A stretch of DNA of 64,000 bases. It comes from Molossus alvarezi (taxonomy: Eukaryota > Chordata > Mammalia > Chiroptera > Molossidae). The DNA is taken from NCBI GenBank assembly GCA_037176705.1, contig CM073896.1, forward strand, positions 26,052,708 to 26,116,707, written 5' to 3'. This document shows positions 22,060 to 32,814 of this stretch, in pieces; positions within the stretch are counted from its first letter, which is position 1; each line of letters opens with the position of its first letter. A program made the translations under genes and the position numbers. The notes below the pieces were generated by a model. The model ran no database searches and was not told the DNA's origin. It was given only the letters and a program-made list of their open reading frames with translations.

Positions 22060-24674
22060 AGATGGCATCTGGCAGGACCTGAGGGAGGGTGAGTGTGTGA
22101 GAGACTGTGAGTGGACGTGAAGATGGACAATGAGACCCAAGCAGTGCAGAGCCATAGAGCAGAAAGTTCCTTTGCTGTGGACGGGAACAGCTGGCTACCA
22201 CAGTAAACAGCCCTTCAGGGCGCTTCTCCCTGCGCCTCGGAGAGGTCCCACAATTTTTTAAAATCCCGGGTCTTCCCTGGGAGGAGGCAGTGGGAGCGGC
22301 TAGGGCCCATCAACCTGAGCCCACCAGCACACCTGGCACCATCGTACCAGTGGACACTCTGTGTCAACATAGACCGGTGCACAGTAGTGGAGCTCCCAAG
22401 GTGCTGGACGCAGAAACTGCAGACAGCCAGGTGCCCAGCACCATCCCCCATAGTAGCAGCCCAATCAGAGTCGAGATATACCCCCAGCAACAGAGGTTGG
22501 GGAGCAGACATTCATCCCCAGCCAACAGAAGCACAGACTAGCAGCTGAGATCCATTCCCAAAGGATCAATGAAACAAAGAGCTGGTTCTTAGAAAATATA
22601 AACAAGATTAATGGACCCTTAGCTAGACTCACCAAGAAACAAAGAGAGAGAACCCAAACACACAAAATCAGAAATGAAGGAGGAGAAATAATAACTGACA
22701 CCACAAAAATAGAAAGGATTGTTAACAAATATTATGAACAATTATACAGCAACAAATTTGACAATCTAAGCGAAATGGACAAATTTCTAGAAACACATAG
22801 TCTCCCAAAACTGAACCAAGAAAAGATAGAAAACTTGAACAAACCAATAACAAAAAAGAAATTGAAGATGTAATAAAGACTCTCCCAGCAAACGAAAGCC
22901 CAGGCCCAGATGGCTTCACGGGGGAATTTTACCAAACATTCAAAAAAGAACTAATACCCATTCTCCTCAAATTATTCTAAAATATTCAAGAAGAAGTAAG
23001 ACTTCCAAACCCCTTTTATGAGGCCAGCATGATTCTAATTCCAAAACCAGAAAAAGACACTACAAAGAAAGAAAACTACAGATCAATATCTCTGATGAAC
23101 ATAGATGCCAAAATTCTGAACAAAATGCTAGCAAATCAAATCCAGCAATACATCAAAAAAATTATTCACCATTACCAAGTGGGATTCATCCCAGGAATGC
23201 AAGGCTGGTACAATATTCACAAATCAATAATTGTGATACACCACATAAACAAAATGAAAAATAAAAATCATATGATCATATCAATAAATGCTAAAAAAGC
23301 ATTTGACAAAATCCAGCACCCATTTCTGATAAAAATGCTCAGCAATCTGAAAATAGAGGGATCATATCTCAACATAATATAGGCTATAAATGAAAGACCG
23401 ATGGCCAACATACTCAATGGGCAAAAATTAAAAGCTTTTCCCTTAAGAACAAGAACAAGAAAAGGATGCCCACTTTCGCCACTCTTATTTAACTTAGTAC
23501 TGGAAGTCTTAGCCACAGCAATCAGACAGGAAGAAAAAACTAAAAGGGATCCAAATTGGAAAGGAGGAAGTGAAACTGTTGTTATTTGCAGATAATATGA
23601 TACTATACATAAAAAACACCAAAGACCCCATCAAAAATTTACTAGACTTGATAAATGAATTTGGTAAAGTAGCAGGATAGAAAATTAATGTCAAGAAATC
23701 GATTAACTCAAAAAGAAGAGAAACTAAAAGAATAATCCCATTTACTATCGTGGCAAAAAAATTAAGATACCAAGAAATAAAGTTAACCAAAGAAATAAAG
23801 GACCTATTCACAGAAAACTACAGGTCATTGCAAAAAGAAATAGAGAAAGATATAAAAAAAGTGGAAGCACATACCTTGTTCATGAATTGGAAGAATTAAC
23901 ATCATTAAAATGTCCATACTACCCAAAGCAATCTCTAGATTCAATGCAATCTCGATCAAAATACCAACAACATACTCCACAGAACTAGAACAAATACTTT
24001 AAAAGTTCATATGAAACCAATAAAGACCTTCAATAGCTACAGCAATTTTGAAAAAGAAGAACAAAGTAAGAGGGATCACATTACCAGATTTTATGTTATA
24101 CTACAAAGCCACTGTAATCAAAACAGTCAGGCACTGGCACAAAAACAGGCATATGGTCTGGTGGAACAGAACAGAAAACCCAGAAATGGACCCAAGGCAA
24201 TATACTTAATTAATATTTGACAAGGTGGCAAGAGCATACAGTGGAGTAAAGAGAGTCTCTTTAATAAATGGTGTTGGGAAAATTGGACAGCACATGCAAA
24301 AAAAAATTAAACTAGACCACCAACTTTCACCATACACAAGAATAAACTCAAATTGAATAAAAGACTTAAATGTGACTCATGAATGCATAAAAATCTTAGA
24401 ACAAAATGTAGGCAACAAAATTTTAGACATCATACGCAGCACAATTTTCACTGATGCATCACCTAAGGCAACAGAAACAAAGGAAAAAATGAACACATGG
24501 GACTACATCAAACTAAAAAGCTTCTGCACAGCAAAAGATACAATCATCAAAATGGAAAGGGAACCCACTGTATGGGAGAGCATAATTGCCAATGATATAT
24601 CAGATAAGGGGTTAATTTCCAATATATATAGAGTGCTCACACAACTCAACAAAAGGAAGACAAAGAACCCAATT

Positions 24675-24689
24675 AAAAATTGGGCAGAG
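24675..24689. repeat. TSD, left copy, of Ves SINE in L1
   Basis: AAAAATTGGGCAGAG, repeated exactly at 24942-24956. Confidence 0.93.
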
Positions 24690-24941
24690 GCCCTGGCTGG
24701 TTTGGCTCAGCAGTTAGAGCGTCATTCTGTGGTCCAGAGAGACCCGGGTTCGGTTCCCACAAAGGGCGTGTACCTCGGTTGAAGTTTGTCCCCAGCCTTG
24801 CTTGGTCGTGTGGGTGGCAGCCACTCGATGTGTCCCTTTCACATTGATGTTTCTCTCTCTATTCCTCTTTTTGCCTCCCACTCTACCTGAACAAAAAATG
24901 GAAAAATGTCCTCGGGTGAGGATAAAAAAAAATGAAAAATA
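24690..24941 (+). mobile_element. Ves SINE, type A, nested in L1
   Basis: Complete element starting GCCCTGGCTGGTTTGGCTC, with B box GGGTTCGGTTCCC, the GTTTGTCCCC segment and the GGTGAGGATAAAA end followed by an A-rich tail. Perfect 15-bp TSD. One of the best preserved copies in the window. Confidence 0.95.
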
Positions 24942-25809
24942 AAAAATTGGGCAGAGGAACTAAATAGACACCCTTCCAAATAGGACATACAAATGGCCAA
25001 GAGTCATATGAAGAAATGCTCAACATCACTAATTATCACAGAGATTCAAATTAAAACAACAATGTGGTAGCACCTCACACCTGTCAGAATGGCCGCCATC
25101 AACAAATCATCAAACAACAAGTGTTGGCAAGGGTGTGGAGAAAAGGGGACTCTAGTACACTACTGGTAGGAATGCAGACTGGTGCAGCCACTATGGAAAA
25201 CAATATGGTGTTACCTCAAAAAGTTAAAAATTGAAATTTCATTTGATCCAGTGATCCCACCTCTAGGAATGTACTCTAAGAAGCCTGAAACATCAATCAA
25301 AAAGAATTTATGTACCCCCATATTTGTAACAGCACTGTTTACAATAGCTAATATCTAGAAACAGCCCAATTGTCCATCAGTAGACGAGTGGGAAAAAAAG
25401 CTGTGGTACATATACACAATGGAGTACTATGCAGCTGTATCAAAGAAAGATCTCTTATCCTTTGATATGACATGGAGGGACCTGGAGAGTATTATGATAA
25501 GCTAAACAAGCCAAGCAGAGAAAGACAAATATCACATGATCTCACTTATTTGCGGAATATAATGAACTAAACAAACTGATGAACAAAATTGACCCAGAGA
25601 CACAGAGGTAGGGTACAGATTGACAAACCTCAGAAAAGAGGCTGTTGGGGGGAAAGAGATAAACCACGGAATTTATATGCATGTATGCATAAACAATGGA
25701 CATAGACAACAAAGCTGGAATGGTGCAAGGAGAATGAGAAGGAGGGTGTCAATGGGGGAAAGAAGAGAAACATCTGTAACAAATTAATATAAATAATTTT
25801 TTTAAAAAA

Positions 25810-26084
25810 TGCAAGACGCCTATTACATCATAAATGCTAGTTTCAGTGTCAATAACACAAAGGCAGAACCTAGCAGAAGGTACATAGGCAGTAACAAAGA
25901 AGTGGTTGGCTCACAGGAGGATTTTCTGTCTTGCTAAATTCTACTCTCTGACTTCTGCTATGAAGCAAGATTAATTTTTTAAAAGTTCACACAGAAAAGC
26001 CCTTGTTCATTAACTCTAGGTTTTCTGATCTCTTTAGAAAAAGTATTGCAGAAACATTAAATGTCTCTAAATAGTTTCAAATAC
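25810..26084. other. Single-copy-like DNA
   Basis: Nothing recognised. Confidence 0.4.
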
Positions 26085-26245
26085 TGACCCTGTTACTTAC
26101 CAGTATTTGTAAGTCCCTCTGGGACTTGGATTTTTCATCAGTAAGAAAAAATGGAGATGTTTCATATTTCATAGGGTTGTTATATTGCAAAGTGTCTAAC
26201 ACATCATCTCTGCTTCATAAATGTTAGTAATTATTATTACCAACA
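26085..26245 (+). mobile_element. MIR SINE relic
   Basis: Diverged MIR: 'CTGTTACTTACCAGT', 'GGATTTTTCATCAGTAAGAA', 'CATAGGGTTGTTATA', and the terminal 'TCATAAATGTTAGTAATTA' correspond in order to the MIR body and tail. Confidence 0.7.
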
Positions 26246-26696
26246 GAATAACTCAGTTATGTCTCTGAGTGACTATATTCTTTGTTAGCAATCATGCTTA
26301 TAAGAAAATGATGTATACTGAGATAAAAATGGGTAAGAAAAGGTACACAGAAAAAATGTAAAAGATATGAATGATTCACTCCCTTTTAATCTTTAACAAT
26401 ACGTTTAAAGAATCTACTAATGGTGATAAACAAAGTCTGCATGCACTAGAACAGGTTCTTTTGTTCTACAGAGACAAGATGCAGCCAGTGGCCTCTTCAT
26501 CTGTGGGAGAATCAAATCCACTGGACAAGTTAATGTTTTGTTTATTAAGAATGTCACAATATCTTGTTATAGGCGGGGTTAAAAACTACAGTTAACCCTT
26601 GGATAACATTAGTTTCATCTGCATGGGTACACTTATAAATGGATTTTTCTCAATGAATACTGTAAATGTATTTATCTTCCTTATGATTTTCCTTTT

Positions 26697-27127
26697 ATAA
26701 AATATGTTTTTATTGCCTGGCCGATGTGGCTCAGTGGTTGAGTGTTGATCCATGCAGGTTCCATTCCTGGTCAAGGCACATGCCCAGGTTGCAGGCTCAG
26801 TTCCCAGTAGGCAGCTGATCAATGGTTCTCTCTCATATTGATGTTTCTATCTCTTTCTCCTTCTCCCTTCCTCTCTCTTTAAAAATCAATACAAATATAT
26901 TTTTAAAAATATGTGTTTTTATTGATTTTAGAGAGAGAGTAATGAAGAGGGAGAGAGATTTTTTAAAAAGCATCAATGAGAGAGAGGAACATTGAACAAC
27001 TGCCTCCCATATGGCCCCCACTGGAGATGGAGCCCCAAATCAGGGCATGCACCCTGATCTGGAATTGAACCAGTGACCTCCCAGCATGTGGGACCATGCT
27101 CAACCACTGAGCTACACTGGACTGTCC
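26697..27127 (-). mobile_element. Ves SINE, type B, split by another Ves
   Basis: The body is at 26905-27127 on the minus strand (head at 27127, 'GGTCACTGGTTCAATTCCAG' B-box region, AAAAACACATATTT tail). Its tail region is duplicated at 26697-26714 because the plus-strand Ves at 26715-26904 inserted there. It lies in the Tigger-like element. Confidence 0.87.
26715..26904 (+). mobile_element. Ves SINE, type B, nested in a Ves tail
   Basis: Head GCCTGGCCGATGTGGCTCAG, type B segment with CCTGGTCAAGGCACATGCCC, CT-rich stretch and AAAAATCAATACAAATATA end. The duplicated target is ATAAAATATGTTTTTATT on the left and the equivalent with GTGT on the right, i.e. the tail of the flanking minus-strand Ves. 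The pair is tail to tail. Confidence 0.88.
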
Positions 27128-27294
27128 TAATAGCATTTTTTTTTTTTCTCTAGCATACTTTCACAATACAGTATATAACACATACAACATATGAAATAAG
27201 TGTTCATTGACATTTTATGCTATTGGTAAGGCTTCTGGTCCACAGTAGACTGTTTGAAGTTAAATTTGGGGGGAGTTAATAGTTACATACATTT

Positions 27295-29088
27295 GTTTAT
27301 GGCAGCCATTCTGACAGCTGTGATGTGATACCTCATTGTTGTTTTAATTTGCATCTTTCTAATGATTAGTGATGTTGAGCATTTCTTCATATGTCACTTG
27401 GCCATTTGTATGTCCTGTTTGGAGAGGTGTCTATTTAGCTCCTCTGCCCATTTTTAAATTGGGTTCTTTATCTTCCTTTTGTTGAGTTGTATGAGTACTC
27501 TATATATATTTTGGAAATTAACCCCTTATCTGATGTATCATTGGCAATGATGTTCTTCCATACAGCGGGTTGCCTTTCTGTTTTGATGATTGTTTATTTT
27601 GCTGTGAAGAAGCTTTTGAGTTTGATGTAGTCCCATGTGTTTGTTTTCTCCTTTGTTACTGTTGCCTTAGGTGATGTATCAGTGAAAATTCTGCTGCATA
27701 TGATGTCCGAAATTTTGAAGCCTACACTTTCTTCTAGAATTTTTATGGATTCACGGATCACATTTAAGACTTTTATCTATTTTGAGTTTATTTTTGTGTA
27801 TGGTGTAAGTTGATGGTCTAGTTTCATTTCTTTGCATGTAGCTGTCCAATTTTCCCAACACTATTTATTAAATAAGCTGTCTTTACTCCACTGTATGCTC
27901 TTGCCCCCTTTTTCAAATATTAATTGAGCATATTTTCTTGGGTCCATTTCTGGGTTCTCTGTTCTGTTCCACTGTACTATATGTCTGTTCTTGTGCCAGA
28001 ACCAGGCTGCTTTGATTATAGTCACTTTGTAGTATAACCTGATATCTGGTATTGTGATCCCACCTACTCTGTCCTACTTTTTCAAAATTTCTGTGGCTAT
28101 TCGGGGCCTTTTTTGTTCCATATGAACTTTTGAAGTATTTGTTCTAGTTCTGTGAAATATATCCTTGGTATTTTGATGGGGATTGCATTGAATCTAGAGA
28201 TTGCTTTGGGCAGTATGGACATTTTAATGATGTTAATTCTTCCAATCCATGAACAAGGTATGTGCTTCCACTTTTTTATATCTTTCTCTATTTCTTTTTT
28301 CAATGTCCTATAGTTTTCTGCAAATAGGTATTTTACTTCTTTGGTTAAGTTAATCATCAAACAACAAGTGTTGGCGCGGGTGTGGAGAAAAGGAGACTCT
28401 ACTACACTGCTGGTGGGAATGCAGACTGGTACAGCCACTATGGAAAACAATATGGTGTTACCTCAAAAAAGAAAATTAAACTTCCATTTGACTCGGTGAT
28501 CCCGCTTCTAGGAATATACCCTAAGAAGCCTGAAACACCAATCAGGAAGAATATATGTACCCCCATGTTCATAGCAGCACTATTTACAATAGCTAAGATC
28601 TGAAAACAGCCCAAGTGTCCATCAGTAGACAAATGGATTAAAAAGCAGTGGTACATATACACAATGGAGTACTATGCAGCTTTAAGAAAGAAAGATCATT
28701 TATACATTGAGAAGACATGGAGGGACCTGGAAAGTATTATCCTAAGTGAAACAAGCCAAGCAGAAAAAAGACAAATACCACATGATCTCACTTATATATG
28801 GAATATAATGAACATAACAGTCTGAGGAATACGGTATACCCAGAAACATGGAAGTACAGACTGACAACCCTCAGAAGAGGGAGTGGTGGGGGTGGGAAGA
28901 GATAAACCACAGAACTTATATGCTTATATGCATAACCAATTGACATTGACAACAAAGCCGGGGACGGGGTGGGGGTTTGGGGAAGAGGGTGCCAATGGGG
29001 TAAAAAATGAGATAAATCTGTAACAAAAATAAAATAAAATAAATAAATAAATAAAAAAAAGATTGGTAGACATATCCAAAAAAAAAAA
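27295..29088 (+). mobile_element. L1 3' end with 5' inversion (twin priming)
   Basis: 27295-28350 is L1 ORF2 in antisense and 28351 to about 29045 is the L1 3' end in sense, followed by an A-rich (TAAA)n tail. In consensus order the inverted part ends at the CATCAACAAAT region and the sense part starts at the next bases, ATCATCAAACAACAAG, so the two halves abut. This is the structure left by twin priming during target-primed reverse transcription. The flanks carry a diverged duplication of Tigger sequence (27281-27294, and about 29089-29104). Confidence 0.93.
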
Positions 29089-29106
29089 AGTTATATGCAG
29101 ATTTTT
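29085..29106. repeat. TSD, left copy, of HAL1/L1 chimera
   Basis: 22 bp, AAAAAGTTATATGCAG followed by ATTTTT. It is repeated at 30082-30103 with one T/C difference. Confidence 0.9.
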
Positions 29107-30081
29107 TTAGAACAGCAAAAAGAAAAAACATTCCAAAAAACTGAGGATAGTGTAAGGAGCCTCTGGGACAACTTCAAGCGTTCCAACATACATATCTTGG
29201 GGGTGCCAGAAGGAGAAGGGAAAAAACAAGAAATCAAAAACTTATTTGAAAAAATAATGAAAGAAAACTTCCATAACTTGGTGAAGGAAACAGACATACA
29301 AATCCAGGAAGCATAGAGTGTCCCAAACAAGATGAACCCCAAGAGGCCCAAAGCAAGGCACATCATCATCAAAATGCAAAAGTTTCAAGACACAGAGAGA
29401 ACTTAAAAGCAGTAAGAGAAAAGCAGTTAGTTACCTACAAGGGCGTTCCCAATAGACTATCAGCTGATTTCTCAAAAGAATCTTTGCAGGCCAGAAGGGA
29501 GTGCAAGAAATATTCAGAGTGATGAAAAGCAAAAACCTACAGCCAAGTTTACTCTATCCTGCAAAGCTGTCATTTGGAATCGATGGCCATATAAAGAGTT
29601 TCCCAGACAAGGAAAAGCTAAAGGAGTTCATCACCACCAAACCATTATTATATGAAATGTTGAAGGGTCTTCTTGAAGAAAAAGATAAAAAATATGAACA
29701 AACAAAATGGCAACGAATACATGGCTATCAACAATTGAATCTACAAACAAAATGAACACACAGAACAGAAACATGCTCATAGATACAGAGAACATTTTGT
29801 TGGTTGCTAAATGGGAGGGGGTTGGGGAAATGGGTGAAAATGGTGAAGAGTTAAGAAGTACAAATTGGTTGCTAGACTGACAAACCTCAAAGGGAAGGGG
29901 GGTGGGGGAGTGGGAAGAAACAAACCAAAGAACTTATATGCATATATGCATAACCAAGGGACACAGACAAGAGTGTAGGAAAAGGCAGGAGGAGGGCAGG
30001 AGTGGGGAAGAGGGGGTCAATGGGGGAAAAATGAGGAACATCTGTAATAAATTCAACAATAAATATATTTTTTAAAAAAGC
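29107..30081 (+). mobile_element. HAL1-like non-autonomous element with L1 3' tail
   Basis: The element starts inside an L1-type ORF1, continues through the ORF1 C-terminus (frame pieces 29095-29316 and 29501-29755), and passes without any ORF2 into a spacer like that of half-L1 (HAL1) elements (about 29790-29870). It ends in a bat-L1-type 3'UTR (about 29875-30050) and A-rich tail. A 22-bp TSD with one mismatch flanks it. HAL1s are L1 derivatives that lost ORF2 and need L1 enzyme in trans. The ORF1 frame is broken by stops (for example near 29315 and 29405). Confidence 0.85.
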
Positions 30082-30103
30082 AAAAAGTTACATGCAGATT
30101 TTT
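30082..30103. repeat. TSD, right copy, of HAL1/L1 chimera
   Basis: Matches 29085-29106 with one difference, and is itself the inner part of the Tigger right end. Confidence 0.9.
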
Positions 30104-30159
30104 GACTGCACATGGGGACAAAGCCCCTTTTGTGTTTTTCAAGGGTCAACTGTATAATG

Positions 30160-30345
30160 TCGTGGAATATTAGAGCTGAAAAAGGCCTTTGTGATGATCT
30201 TGCCAATGTCTGCATCTTATAGATGAAAAAACTGAGGCCAGAGTCACAGTATGAGTTGATCAGTGGCAGAGAGAAATATGAATCCCTTGCCAGTGTAGGT
30301 ATGAAAATTGTATATCTAAAGAACTTACAGAGTTTCAATAAGAAG
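30160..30345 (-). mobile_element. MIR-superfamily SINE relic
   Basis: 'ATTAGAGCTGAAAAAGGCC', 'CATCTTATAGATGAAAAAAC' and 'TGAGGCCAGAGTCACAG' match in order the conserved core shared by MIR-type SINEs in reverse orientation. The subfamily is uncertain. Confidence 0.6.
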
Positions 30346-32591
30346 CAGCTGGAGGCATGAGTGCATTTTATTATATTCTGTAAGAAAAATTAATCTGCAG
30401 ATAGTTTTACTCCAAGAGAACAATTCTCTACCCAAATTAGATTTCAAGTGCTGTCAACAATAAAATAATCCTATCAGCTATTTAAAGTACGATTATTACT
30501 GTGAAGTAATTGGTAGTCTAAGGATGTTTTTATGTCACACAAAAACATCTGGACACTTCAATCAACTGAATGTATTTGCATTTTATAGATAGAGCATACA
30601 TGATATAGCAAATTTAGAATATATTTTAACCACAGATTTAAGTGCTGTGAATATCTGAAACAAGCTAAGTTATAATATAGAAAATACTCAGTTAATATTG
30701 GATTTGCTTATCACTGTGCTGACCTACTATGTTTTTATTTTAAGTTTTAACTCTCAGAGGAATATCTCTATATTACTTATCCAAACAAAGTAATGACAAC
30801 TCAAATCAGAAGAAAATAAACATTTAGTGAATTTTTAAGACAATAAATTTAAAAAATATATTTTCAGTTCATATGTGTATTTTCAGGGCAGTTAAGTATT
30901 ATATATGAATAATAATATTTTAAAAGTATAACAGTATCTCACACTAAGATAATACCCCATTGGGCAAGAGAAATAGATAGATGAGTTCAAAGAGTAAAAG
31001 AAACAGTATATAATTTTGACTTCTTAAGAAGCAGGCATAATAGTCTGGTATGTAGATGCTAGGCAATATCTTTAAAATCATGATGGAACATAATTTTATA
31101 ATTTTCAATATTTAAAATGTATCACACATGATAGTCTTTACAAATATTTAAATCTATGACAAAAATTATAAAAATCTACTGAAGAATGTTTGAGGGACCA
31201 TGGTTATTTTGAAAAAATTTTTAACATTTATCCAAGTGAAAAGTTCGAAGACCATTGTTTTGCCTGACATTTGGTTTAATTTTATTGGATATGTGGGAAT
31301 CAAATTGTAATGCTAAAATAGGTAGAAAAACAAACATAATTCATAAAGAAACATAAGTTTAGGCAGGAATAAATAATGGACAGAATGAGAGAGCTAAGTA
31401 GAAATTATTTTCAGAGCAGTGGGCATCACGGGAGAGGCAAGGTATGAATGATTATGTTATAGGTGGGGAGAACTCCTTGTCCCCTTCTGTTGCTAGTGGG
31501 AGTGGGCTTCTCATGATATCATGAGAAAAGGTATTTTCTGAGAATTGCGCTGGAGGATGAGCTATTATAGAAAGCTCTATTTCTGTGGAATCAAACCCCT
31601 GAGTTTCTCAGGTCCCATTTCCCTTTGCACCACCATAGAAGAAGTTCCATTTTGCTTTTAGCAGAGCTAAAATCAAAGCCAGTGTCCAGAGTTTTGCTCT
31701 ATGTGCATCACTGTCCAGTCCGACATTAGGGTAGCTTAGTGTGTGTTCCCAGTTACAGTCCATTGCATGTGGGGTCTGCAAGGCCACATGGCTATGAAGG
31801 AAACATGAACAGATGCAAGAAAGCAGGAAGAAGAGAGCCCCACTAGCCAAGAGCCAGGAGAGCAAGTTCCTTTGTTCATAGGATTACCTATTGCCAAATT
31901 TTCACAGGCTTGCAATGGCTGTGCCTACTCTAGCTGGTCCATGGTTCCTCAGGCTTGACTGACAGGCACTTTTCTTGTGTCACTCTGACTCATTGTGCAT
32001 GCGCCCATCTTCCCCTTTGTTGGACCTCCTCTTGCAGTGACCTGAAGCAATGCACTGGTGGTTCCCTGGGAGTGAGAAATTACAGCTTCCTCGTAAGCTG
32101 CCCAAATGACATGCTTATAATGCCTGGTCTTCTCTTTGTTCCTTCTTATTATTCTTAATAACTAGCTAATTACAACAGTATTAGTTCAACAGTTGGCAAG
32201 CTCTCATATGTAGACAATTGTAGGCTTCATGGTCTCATTACATAAAAGTACCTCTATCACATTTTCATGCTGTGGTACAGCCTCCAGGTCACCCTTTCAG
32301 GATAGAAGCATTAATTTTATCACTTGCTATTCTGGGAAATTGGCTTTAGCTGAGAGGAGCTGCTTTTTGTAAGGTCACAATGTGCCTCTTCCCTGGACTG
32401 ACCATCATCTAAGGACTGACTGATGTGTTGATACAAAGACATGCGTATTCTCACCCAGTCCCTTTTCATTTGAACTATGTCTGAAGGGTCTTCCTAGTTT
32501 CAGAACTCTCACTGCGATCAGTTGAAGTTTCTGTTGAAACTGCATGCCAATCCCAATTTTCCCTTTGCGCAATTCTGTTTTTTTCACTACA
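30346..32591. other. Single-copy-like DNA
   Basis: No gene or clear repeat. 31430-32400 is less AT-rich, with short ORFs on both strands but no domain. A 20-bp perfect palindrome lies at 31508-31527. Confidence 0.4.
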
Positions 32592-32814
32592 TTTTTTTAA
32601 AGATGTTTTTATTGGTTTTTAGAGAGAAAGGAAGGGAAAGGGAGAGAGGGAGAAACATTGATGTGAGAGAGAAACATCAATTGGCTGCCTCCTGCACACT
32701 CCCTACTAGGGACTGAACCTACAACCTTGGCATGTGCCCTGACCAGGAATTGAACCAGAAACTTTTTGATGCACATGGCAATGCACAACCAACTGAGCCA
32801 TACCAGCCAGGGCC
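32592..32814 (-). mobile_element. Ves SINE, type B
   Basis: Minus strand: head ending GGCCCTGGCTGGTATGGCTC at 32814, 'GGTTCAATTCCTGGTCAGGG' region, AGGAGGCAGCCAATTGATG, CT-rich stretch and AAAAACATCTTT tail. Confidence 0.92.

Larger units (their letters stand above)
22558..25580 (+). pseudogene. L1 ORF2 remnant (RT and C-terminal part)
   Basis: Reading-frame pieces cover the RT fingers and palm ('[20 protein letters not shown]', 23029-23382), the segment around 23401-23595 ending in the active-site box, and the C-terminal part (24372-24680). The box reads FADN instead of FADD (about 23586-23597), which removes an essential metal-binding Asp. Several stops and frameshifts and an inserted Ves SINE also break the frame. 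The endonuclease is absent. No product is expected. Confidence 0.9.
22060..25809 (+). mobile_element. Bat L1 with 5'UTR joined to mid-ORF2, inactive
   Basis: It begins near 22060 with an AAGATGGC (YY1-type) motif and a 5'UTR homologous to the minus strand of 8715-8215. At about 22546-22558 the sequence jumps into the endonuclease-RT linker of ORF2. All of ORF1 and the endonuclease are missing, about 2.9 kb compared with the full-length copy. The RT region then runs on to the C-terminus, 3'UTR and poly-A at 25798-25809. A Ves SINE lies inside at 24690-24941. No clear TSD was found. Confidence 0.92.
26590..30152. mobile_element. Tigger-like (MER2-type) DNA transposon, broken by four insertions
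   Basis: The left terminal inverted repeat begins CAGTTAACCCTTG (26590) and the right end is CAAGGGTCAACTG (30140-30152). Both ends abut TA (26588-26589 and 30153-30154), the TA duplication of the Tc1/mariner superfamily to which Tigger belongs. The surviving pieces are about 26590-26697, 27128-27294 and 30082-30152, together only a few hundred bases, so the element was a non-autonomous short type with no transposase. The rest is later insertion: two Ves SINEs, a twin-primed L1 and a HAL1 chimera. The family name is from memory of its ends. Confidence 0.8.

Noticed and set aside
22540..22562. Proven spliced-L1 (SpIRE) origin
   Set aside because: The corresponding positions in the full-length copy at 1979-8715 do not show clear GT donor and AG acceptor at the breakpoints, and microhomology could equally explain the junction. 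Left as an open possibility in the findings.
24690..24770. Genuine tRNA gene (A and B box present)
   Set aside because: The tRNA-like heads here and in other copies continue into the Ves SINE body and poly-A tail and carry TSDs. They lack a proper cloverleaf and 3' acceptor end.
29095..29755. Independent host gene with coiled-coil protein
   Set aside because: The frames are pieces of L1/HAL1 ORF1, with stops, in an element with a TSD and poly-A tail.
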